The notes beneath the pieces were generated by a model. It saw nothing but the letters and a program-made list of their open reading frames with translations. It did no database searches and was not told the origin of the DNA. Shown here piece after piece: positions 1 to 8,318 of a stretch of DNA of 16,763 nt. The translations under genes and the position numbers were made by a program. Where the stretch lies: the NCBI GenBank assembly GCA_900088475.1, contig FLMG01002787.1, forward strand, positions 16,473 through 33,235, given 5' to 3'. The number at the start of each line of letters is the position of its first letter. Position 1 is the first letter of the stretch. Origin of the DNA: Hyphochytrium catenoides (lineage: Eukaryota; Sar; Hyphochytriomycetes; Hyphochytriales; Hyphochytriaceae).

Positions 1-62
1 CTACCTTCCTCTTAGCATACCACAGCTATTCATTTTCTAACTTCCTCTTTTATCTCCTGTAG
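1..62 (+). other. 3' end of an intron of the first gene
   Basis: The window opens inside an intron. A CTAAC branch-point-like element near 36-40 is followed by a pyrimidine tract and an acceptor ending at 62. The frame opening at 63 has no convincing start codon, and its first base completes a codon begun in an upstream exon outside the window. Confidence 0.6.
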
Positions 63-1834
63 AGTGCCTTCTTCGTCCAACGCACCCCACTCTCCTGAGA
101 TTAGCACACGCCAGAGCCCTGCAGTTCCTTCGGTATCGTCTGCTTCCGCTGTGATTGGACGACGGGAGAGAATATCTCCTCCTCAACAACTCCAGATGAA
201 GCCTAAGAGCAAGCCAGTAGCGCACGAGAAGAATTTGCAATCCAAGCCCGCCGTTCCTCGATATCTACAACGCGTGGAGTCCAAGATCAAGGGTGATCTT
301 CGGCAAAGAAGAAAAGACCTAAAAGACGAAGAGGCGGAACGAACAACGGCCCTAAAGTCCTTCATAGCGAGGAAGAGGTTGGAGGAGCTTGAGAAGAGAC
401 AGAGAAGTCGAGAAGACACACCACATCTACCTGAAGTCGGCAGCCACTTAGGTTTGTCTCTATCTCTTTTATGCCTTTTACCGCATTTCAGCTACTTTGC
501 AGCGTCCATTCACCACATTTGAGATCCTTTGACACAGCGTCCTTCTTGCCCCTTGAAATGGGTCAAGCTGCTGGCTTTTGGTCTCTTTCGTTGATGCTTT
601 GTTTTGTGTCTATCCACCTGCATGGTGGCTCCGTCTCGTTCTTAACCCTACAACTGCGGTGTATGCGGCAGGTCTATCCGCCCGAGAGATTGCGGAGGCT
701 TTCCTGCGTAGCCCTCTCATGCAGGACCTGGGCGACGATAGTGACATGACGAGAAGAGGAGACAGAGAAGCCACATCGCATGAAAGGGAGGGGATGGACT
801 TTCGCAGGTGGGGTCTAACAATCTCTGTCTGTCTGCTGCGAGCTATAAGCTGTGCATAGGAAACGGTCACACATCTGTCGCTACCCTCAAGTATTGCCAA
901 CTCTGTTCGACCGTCATCAACCTTGCACACGTAAACTAAGGGAAATGAAAAGCACTCACAGAGTCGTTCTTATCGTTTTTGTTAGGACGTATCCTTCAGA
1001 AGGGATGGATGAAATGGAAGACGACGGGACATCAAGGGCCGCAAGGAGACGTAAGCCTGCCATCTCAAGCGCCATATGCTCGCAATAGAGATGTTCAACC
1101 TCTGACCTATTTCTTCCCGTTTAGGCTATGCTGACTGGATTGGAGACTTCGGCCCTGAGCACACCCGGCTTGTGCAACGGAAGCCAGAGGATCCGAACGA
1201 AGGTTCTGATGTCCTCAACTTTGAGTGGCTTATACCCTCTATCTAGCTATCTTCTTTTGTTCCTGCTCCCTTAGTAGTCTAACGCATCTACAATCTCCCT
1301 TCGGATAATGTCACCCTGGAGAGGTTTTCCCGTTTCCTTTTCCTGTACAAGTTGAGTTGCCTACTTAATCGCTCTTTGGCCACAGCTCCAAGCTCACCAT
1401 CGTCGGATCAGGAGTCAATAGAAGGATGGAGGTGAACTAGAACTTAACACTTTTGCAGGCATTACTCTCTTACTTCTTACGGTCCCTCCTCGCGCATGCG
1501 ATTAAAGCAGATACTTGCGGATAAAATGTGCTCTGTCTTTCTCGTTTCTTGATCTTGACTATATCTCTCTTGCTTTTGCCACACGCGCTATCCACTTTTC
1601 CCTATTCGTCTAAGACGTCTTATTCTTGGCCTTTCAATCATCTTTTCTCAACCTTTCTTGAGCCGTCGCTAAGATTAGACCCATTGTCTTTACTCATGCA
1701 GGCGGGGCGACATCAACGAGCTGAAGGATATACTTCATAGAGTTAGCAAGCCGGTGCAGGAGGAGGAGGAGGTTGACATAGACTCGTGGTCCTCTTCGTC
1801 GTCCAGTTGGATCACAACAGATCCTTCGCCATGA
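63..1834 (+). CDS. Unrecognised charged coiled-coil protein, 3' six exons (5' partial)
   Basis: I do not recognise this protein. Exons are 63-451, 672-807, 986-1050, 1125-1202, 1386-1431 and 1702-1834 (TGA at 1832-1834). All five introns are GT-AG, phases match at every junction, and the exons sum to 847 nt, which is one leftover base plus 282 codons including the stop. The visible 281 residues start with a Ser/Pro-rich disordered stretch. A Lys/Arg/Glu-rich segment with helical, coiled-coil character follows (roughly residues 75-120), then a short helix-like patch beginning GLSAREIAEAFL. Later parts include YADWIGDFGPEH and an acidic tail with four Glu, then W, six Ser, W. The composition suits a cytoskeletal or scaffold protein. 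Its neighbour is a convergent centriole gene, but a ciliary role is only inference. The 5' end lies outside the window. Confidence 0.75.
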
Positions 1835-1891
1835 GCTAGTTTCTTCTCTTCTCTCCTCCTCTCGGGAGCGTCAACCGCCTAACTGTTGTCT

Positions 1892-1897
1892 AATAAA
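1892..1897 (+). terminator. Candidate polyadenylation signal of the first gene
   Basis: A canonical AATAAA lies 58 nt after the stop codon at 1834, a normal distance for a 3' UTR signal. It falls just past the converging STIL 3' end, so the two transcripts may overlap. Whether this lineage uses AATAAA is not known from the window. Confidence 0.4.
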
Positions 1898-2054
1898 CCT
1901 ATGTACATACAATATGTTACAACCAAGCAGACGTCCATCCCACCAGGAATGACGATAAGGTGGGGTTGACTGTACGCAAGCCTCGCGCTGGCGTCTCCTT
2001 CCCTTTTTCTATGCCTTAAGGCCACTGAGAAGGTTTCCATACGTAGCGGGGCGT

Positions 2055-5000
2055 TCAGCTCTCGTGGCCTGTATGAAAAGACGATGTCAAGCAGGTTCTC
2101 CAAAGAACGGACCAAAGGCTCTTACGCGAAGCAGAAGAGAAATAGAAAGCCACATGAGCCAGAAGTGCAATGAGTGAGACATTGTGCACCTACCTCAGCG
2201 AGAGGAGAGACTGGTAGAAGCGTGGCATCACTATCTTGGCAAAGCTGGACCTCAGCGGTCAGGTCTTTCGCTCCCTGTTCAGTTCCTTTAGCCATGTCTC
2301 TTCCTTGAGTCTTTTCCTTTGGTAGCGATAATGGGGATACTGCGGCAGACTGCCTCTCTTCTCTCCCGTTCCCCTCTGAGGGCACGAAGCACCAGCTCGT
2401 TTCACTGTCAGAACTTGAAGACGCAGAGGAGCTTGCCCTAACTATAGTAGGAAAAGCCTCCCTGGTGCTGTTCGATGGTCTTGGCCCTTTCATGGGGCTC
2501 TCCATTCGTTGGTCAGCGTCAAGTTTGTCACTCTCGTTCTCATCCTCTGTCTCTTCATGGAAACCCCGCTGTTGGGCGCGTTCTAGATACTTCTTTTGGA
2601 TCAACGCCAGCTGATGAAGACACGAGAGAGACAGAGAAGGCAACCATATAGAAAGGTTAGAGAGCTGAAGAACGGCCACTATGAAGGAGAACAAGAGAGA
2701 GAGAGAGGGAAAATAGGGCCCGATGGCTCCATCCGGATTGCAAGGGATCAGAAAGAGGCTCACATCGACGTGAGCAGATGTTAAAGGATGTCCAAGGCAT
2801 TGGGACAACTAACCTCTTCATCACTTTCATCCTCTTCCTCTCCAGAGGACAAAGACGATAGAGCCCTAATTCTTGGGATATCCGACATTGAAGGCTTGGC
2901 TTCTGGTCCGGAGGGAGTAGGAGCTGAAGCTACCTCTACTGAAGAAGTGGGAGAGCGGCTTGGAGCAGAGAGCAAAGTCGGATTAATGCTTCTCTTGTCT
3001 TTATCCTTGGCTCTTCTCAGTTTCTTTGCAGTCTCAAGTGATTGCCTGTTGCTCATGGCTGATACTGAGGTTGCGGGCCGTTCTCCTGTCAAACCGGGAG
3101 AGAGAGAAGAGGATGCTTCCCCCTGAGGCTCCGTTCCAGCTTCAGTAGGGCTAGAAGTGCTAGACATCGCCCGCGGAGAGGCCGTCGGCCTTTCATTAGC
3201 TTTTTGGACTTCACTTTTTGTCTTTCTCTTCTCTTCTGGGGAAGTAAGAGAGGAGAGGAGCGGTGACGTGGAGATGCTCTTTGCCAGGGTTTGCTTCTCT
3301 CCCTTTGGCCCAGGCAAGAAGCTTGTATTGGTCCCTACAGTCGCCCTCGGCGCACTAGAGGAGAGCGCAACGGCAGTTCGACTTCGGGAAGTTGGTTCCA
3401 GGGCTACAAGGGGTTCAAACGGAGGAGTCAAAGAGTCAGTGGCCCGTCCAAACATAACTAAGGAAGTTCCACAGAACAATCGGGAAGAGATAGAAGTCAT
3501 AGGGTGTTGTCCAGGAAGAGAGACATACAGAAGAATAAGAAAGACAGATGACGAACTAGGAGCAGGATGGACAGCGATAAGAGGGAGAAAGAGGATGAGT
3601 GAGAGAGGGACACTGAGAGAGTTTAAAGAACGCAAAAAGCAGAAGGAAAAGGTGTGATAGTGGAAGCAACCCATGGGAAAAAGAGAGACAGAAAGTAGTC
3701 GCTAAAGAAGACCGAAAGAGGGAGGAGAAAGCAAAAGGACAGCTATGGAAATGATAGGCAAACGACTCCGGCAAGAGGAGCGACACTGCGGCAAGCTGCT
3801 TGCCAGGGCGAAAGAAATAGGTAAGATCTTACTGACGGGAAGGGCGGGAAACGTACCATTGACGTCTATGCCATGCTTGGTGATGAGCAAATGGAGCTCA
3901 GTTAGCTGTCTCTGAATAGAGAGGATCTGCTCCTGCTGCTGAGCTATTATTTCGTGGTACCGAGGAGCGTCATCCATCCCTTTCTCCCTCTGTCTTCCAC
4001 TCGTCGGCGCTTGTCGTGTTAATTCTTCCATCTCTTTATGCTTTCTCCAGCTCATCTCTCTCTTGCTCTGTGGAAATGATGGGGAAAACACCCCTTGAGA
4101 TATTTTTGACGCGACCTTGCGATGACTCTCCCTTCTGGGACTAAATGTAAGTCCTTGTTTGTCTGGTGGCGTTTGTTGGAAATCAGGCTTTCGTCTGAAT
4201 TGCTCTTGTCTTTCTAGAGCGAGAGGGAGATCCGGCTGTGTCTGGTCCTCTACCTCATCCGCTGTCAGCAATTGACCGTCTTCTCGTTCAAATGTCCGCC
4301 TTTCTGCAATGTCTCGCTCACTTACTGCTATTCTCGTTGAAGGGATAACACCATCAGGAGCAGACAGATCGCAGTAGAAGGAGCTCTCCTCCTCCTTTCC
4401 CTTAACCAAGTTGACGGTGCGGCGGTGTTTAAAGGTCCTGATCGGGATCTCTTCTCCTTGTAAAGGCAAGGTTAACCTCAAGTCTCCCTTCTCGGTGGTC
4501 TCTGTCTTTTCTTCTCTCCCACTGCCAGGTCCAACTCTGTAGGAGCACTCATAGAAAAAAGGATCATCGGCGATGCCGGTTCGCCGAGAGTTTATCTTCG
4601 GGTAGATAACTACCAGGAATGTGTTATCCTCTACAAAGACTCTCTCTGTTATGGAAGAGAGAAGAGCCAAGCGTAAGAAAGAAGAGAGGACCAGCGGATG
4701 GCCAACTCCTCGCTCTGTCTCGGCCTCGTAAATCCATAACCCAACTATGGGGAGGGAGTAGCAAAGGGCGTCTGAGAACAAAAGAGGGACGATGCTTCGG
4801 GACTGATTAAGAGTGAGGAGTCTGCGAAGGGACAAAAGCATGAGATGTTAGGCTCAAGGGATGAATCCACCCTTAGATATTAAGGTTCATCCTTTCATAG
4901 ATGGCAGAGGCTTACGAAAGAAAAGGCCGTGCAGCTGTTGAGACACTAGTGAAAGAGAGCGTGTTGTTGGACACCACATCGCCATCGTCGGGATGGTTCA

Positions 5001-7521
5001 GGCAAAGAACCGAAGTTATCCAATAGCACAAAGGAAGAACATAGTGAAAGGATTGGATTATTGCATACGAGAAAGGAGAAGCTCACCCGCTGTTGTCCGT
5101 CTTGCCCATCTGCTGTCGCTGCAATCTGTCCGTAAGGGCTGTCCTCGCGCTCGGGATGAAGTCAATGGGGACAAAGGTAAGTTGTATGTCAGGCGCGCTG
5201 AGGCAAAAGGAGAGAGTAAGAGAATCTTTTGATTCTTCTATCACTTCCCTGCTCTCAGAGCTAATGATTCGGAGTCTCATCTACCGCAAAGAAAGAGGAA
5301 GAGACACATGAGTACCTTGCTAAGTAAACATAAACAGCAGTGCGCGTTAAAGGCAAGGACAGCAGCACAGAGTATTGTACCCAAGCAGTCTTCAGAACTG
5401 GTGTGACAAGCAAAGTGGAGGTAGGGAATATTTGGGAGGAGACATATAGTGCATAAAGAATGGACTATGTACCAGCAGGAGGCTAAAGGGACACAAAGAG
5501 CCTTTGCGATAGATCATTGCCTTCATCTCAGGCGACCACCACCGCTCGTCCTAAGAGCCAGAATTCAAGTTAGAGCCACATTCTCGCGACAGGAGTAGGA
5601 TAGAGTAGCGAAGAGTAGCAACTACTAGCAACTAGGCAGAACTGCGTTGATATATAGTAGGCAGGCTGTGAACGAACAGCGGTTGGAGATTCACATCAAA
5701 GTAGCTGGGAGCCCCATGTAGAGAGGGCAGACAAGCAGAGAGTTAGGGTCAGAGGTTCGACGAAGGACGAGAACTATGGCCATAGCGAGCGGCAGGGTCA
5801 GTTGGAATGGGGACGATAAAAGCATCAACGAAGAGAAGGTACAAAGGGAGATGTGGCACTACCTCTTCATCAGAGGTGCCTTCCTCATCGCTCGCAAAGG
5901 AAACTGGGATCGTCGTCTTGCTTCCTATTTCTTCGTTTTCCTCTGTCAAGAACTCCAAGTCTTCCTCCACCGCTGTTGGCCGTCCCTTTGCTGTTTCTCT
6001 TGAGCTTTTAAGTTCTGTGGCGCACAAGAGAGTCTTCTCTTGCCAATGGAGCTGCGACAAATGTACGTTCCTTCGGTGCTTTGACGTACAGATGAGATAT
6101 GTAGCAGTAGAAGGAGAAAGAGATGATGAAGGAGAGGGCTTCCCTCCTGTTGACGCTCTCTTTTTCCCTTTTTGCTCCGCTAGAAGACGCAATATCGTGC
6201 CATCAAGGTAGAGTACGGGAAGGTAGTGGCTGGTGCGTCTAAGGAGTGGTGCAGATAGAGGAGTGCGATCCCTGTACAAGATAAACGAGCACAGGTGGAG
6301 CATGATACATATCAGAGCCTAGAGAGACACTGAAGGGAACTTACAAGTGTCCCTAGTTGGCAATAAAGAGAGAAAAATCAAGAAAAGCGAGAGGTACGAA
6401 GGATAGTTCTAAGCAAGGAATAGTTGTAGGTCAAGAGGGTGTGAGAGAGAGAGGAGAGAGAAGAGAGAGGAAGTGCATAAACCCAAAGGCTGACAGCCTT
6501 GGTGCGCACCAGAGAAGGTGTCTGGCCCGTGGGAATCTTATGGGACCTTGGTAAGGAATGCTATTCTGTTGCTCCTGCACCTGTGACGAAGGCGTCAGAG
6601 ATCGAGTCCCCCCAGAGCTTCTTGTGGAGCTGGCAGGCGAGAGAGGCTGGTCAGAATCAGACAACAGGGGGAAGCGTACGAAGAAGCAGAAGCCGCAGAT
6701 CTCGCTGGAGGTGACCATAAAAAACTTTCAAGGCCCTTCAGGGAAGGGTCGAAGAGGTGAAAGTATGGATGAGAAAAGGTAGCTACCTCAGAGGTGGGGA
6801 GGACCGAGAAACAGGGACTGGAGGGGACCGTTGAGGACGGGGTCCAAAGAAGCTGTCGTCTTCTCCGTCATCCTCACTATCGGGAAAGTAGGAGGACCGA
6901 CCCAGAGACCTGGAGGAGAGGCTGAAACAGCATCGGAGATTGGAAAGGGCAGGAGAAAGAGGGTCAATGCTTGACGACACAAAAGATGAAGCTCTTGGAA
7001 GAGAGGCAACTATCGGCGAACGGAGGATAACTGCTGCTCGGAAGAGATTGGGGCAGGCAGAAGGGTTATAGGACTGAACGAGCCCGTCAGGTGCAGGTTC
7101 CATAGAATGAAGACCCTTCAGTCCAGAGATGAGGATAAAGAGTCAAAGCAGCGTCAATGAGAGGCATCATACGTTGCAGCGGGCTCCCTTCTCTCCGGAG
7201 CATTGAACAGGCTCCGACTCAAGGTTGCACTGCTGAATTGTCCTTTCCCGTCGGTCATCAACTCGTTGCCCTGAGATCCTCCCTGCGGAGAGAATGGGAT
7301 TGATAGTGTCAACAAATGTTGTTTTGTTGCCTCAGGCTTAGCTAGTATCTATACTTTACCTCTTCCTTGCATTCGGCTTTAATCGTTACTCTTGGCCGGG
7401 CCTTGGGATTCATGGAGGTCGAGGAAGAGAGAGGACGAAAGTCCCTTTTCTTTGCACCCACATTCTTTCCCCGAGAGACCTGCGTCGAAGAAGAGCTAGT
7501 CCGCTTCTCCCTTCTCTCCAT
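2055..7521 (-). CDS. STIL: STIL / SAS-5 / Ana2 family centriole duplication protein
   Basis: STIL recruits SAS-6 and is activated by PLK4 when a new centriole forms. Exons in transcription order: 7521-7360, 7282-7173, 6909-6787, 6704-6510, 6271-5863, [gap], 5280-5087, 4821-3857, 3457-2814, 2610-2194, then a last exon at about 2120-2055. Phases match throughout. Human-like N-terminal-domain matches are PIRFPRARHLLW with TILRLL downstream, LRIISSES...PIDFIPSARTAL, YSLPIVGLW (human YSLPLVGIW), ERVFVEDNTFLVVIY (human ERVFSESGNFIIVLY) and FFYECS. A long polar linker follows. A short coiled coil, YHEIIAQQQEQILSIQRQL, corresponds to the human SAS-6/PLK4-region coiled coil. The Ser-rich C-terminal part holds QKKYLERAQQR, which may be a remnant of the STAN motif (human TKKYMKRYGLL). 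Length is about 1,100 residues plus missing sequence (human 1,287). Uncertain points are the acceptor at 6909, the start at 7521, one or more exons within 5281-5862, and the 3' end, where alternative sites would run to 1879. Confidence 0.82.
5281..5862 (-). other. Unresolved STIL interval: intron(s) with at least one exon I could not place
   Basis: Joining 5863 directly to 5280 keeps phase 0 but skips about 80 residues present in human STIL between the ...DEDEEG region and the LRVHI region. One candidate exon is 5550-5473: acceptor TTAG, phase 0 at both ends, donor GTACAT, beginning DERWWSPEMKAMIYRKG. It has no clear match to human STIL. No RFDPG-like motif, a human landmark here, was found in any frame. 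The rest reads as intron. Confidence 0.35.
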
Positions 7522-7791
7522 TACGATCAGTCCTCAAAGAGGGAAAGGATAACCTAAGTAATGGCACTCAGTGCCTTTGCAGCTCATAGAAATACCATCA
7601 CTGAGTCCGTCTGCTGTAGCCCTCCTAGGGTCGGCAGTTTATGGTAAGCTTACACTATACCTTCACCGGACGATGCAGTCAGCGTGAGAGGAGTCAGGAT
7701 AGGATCAACCCCTCGCCCTGTCGCTCTACCTATGTGTCCAAGAGAACAGAGGAGGGAAAGGACTCATGAAAAGCAAGCCCAGAGATCATCA

Positions 7792-7825
7792 ATGAAGCTT
7801 TGGAGCTTTCTGCAGATGAAGCTTT
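7792..7825. repeat. Two direct copies of ATGAAGCTTT, 24 nt apart
   Basis: The decamer occurs at 7792-7801 and 7816-7825. A close variant, ATGAAGCTCC, recurs at 8123-8132. All lie in the gap between STIL and TTC29, so they could be binding sites or leftovers of a short duplication. Chance similarity is also possible. Confidence 0.4.
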
Positions 7826-8123
7826 ATCATCTCTCTCCCGCCAGATTTGAACGCAGATCACAGTCAAATAACGCTTCGACGATAACCAAGGACTTAACTT
7901 TACTGATCTACCAAAATCAGTTATTTCCTTCCCTGTACCTATTCCGATATTGCACATCATTTGACGCCATTACACAGGATAAGGACGGTTGTATTAGGAA
8001 TAATGACCCTCCTGTAACGGCCTTGGCTGATCTTGAAGCGGCACAGACGCGGCAGACTCAACCAGAATCTCCGAGCATCGGAATCTCTGGCCTAGGGGTC
8101 TGCACACTGATGAAGACGAGCAT

Positions 8124-8142
8124 GAAGCTCCATCAGAGCTTC
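8124..8142. repeat. Short perfect inverted repeat (7-bp arms, 5-nt loop)
   Basis: GAAGCTC at 8124-8130 and GAGCTTC at 8136-8142 flank CATCA. It lies about 180 nt upstream of the TTC29 start codon. It could be a dimeric protein-binding site or a weak RNA hairpin in the 5' UTR. A 7-bp palindrome is not rare by chance. Confidence 0.35.
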
Positions 8143-8318
8143 TTCAAGCTTGGTATTGATGCTCCAACTAGGTATACGTGATGTTGAGTCTTCCTAGCTG
8201 AAGATGATGGGGCAAGGGTAAGCGAGAATGACAATCTATAGGTAATGGGAGATTTAGCGAGGCGCTTGCGAGGAGTTCAAGGTGCTGATCGAGACATACA
8301 GCGGTGACAGCCAGCAAA

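Larger units (their letters stand above)
7522..8318. promoter_or_regulatory. Intergenic gap between divergent STIL and TTC29; probable shared promoter region
   Basis: The inferred STIL start (7521, minus) and the TTC29 start (8319, plus) face away from each other across 797 nt. I see no supported gene here. The longest plus frame (7684-8181) has no recognisable similarity. Frame-zero fragments at about 7770-7850 and 8109-8155 read like acidic helices but are stopped and not convincingly spliced together. Neither a TATA box nor a known motif could be assigned. The 5' UTRs of both genes probably lie in this interval. The promoter role is inferred from gene orientation alone. Confidence 0.45.

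Noticed and set aside
2788-3657. Long plus-strand open frames (2788-3126, 3157-3657)
   Set aside because: They are antisense shadows of the Ser/Pro/Glu-rich STIL exon at 3457-2814, which has in-phase splice sites and homologous neighbours on the minus strand.
5740-5765. GGTTCGA word resembling a tRNA T-loop
   Set aside because: No matching acceptor stem, D-arm or anticodon arm was found around it.
7684-8181. 165-codon plus frame upstream of TTC29
   Set aside because: An in-frame stop at 8286 separates it from the TTC29 start, it shows no domain, and it cannot be spliced into TTC29 with an evident junction. A 5' UTR exon cannot be excluded.
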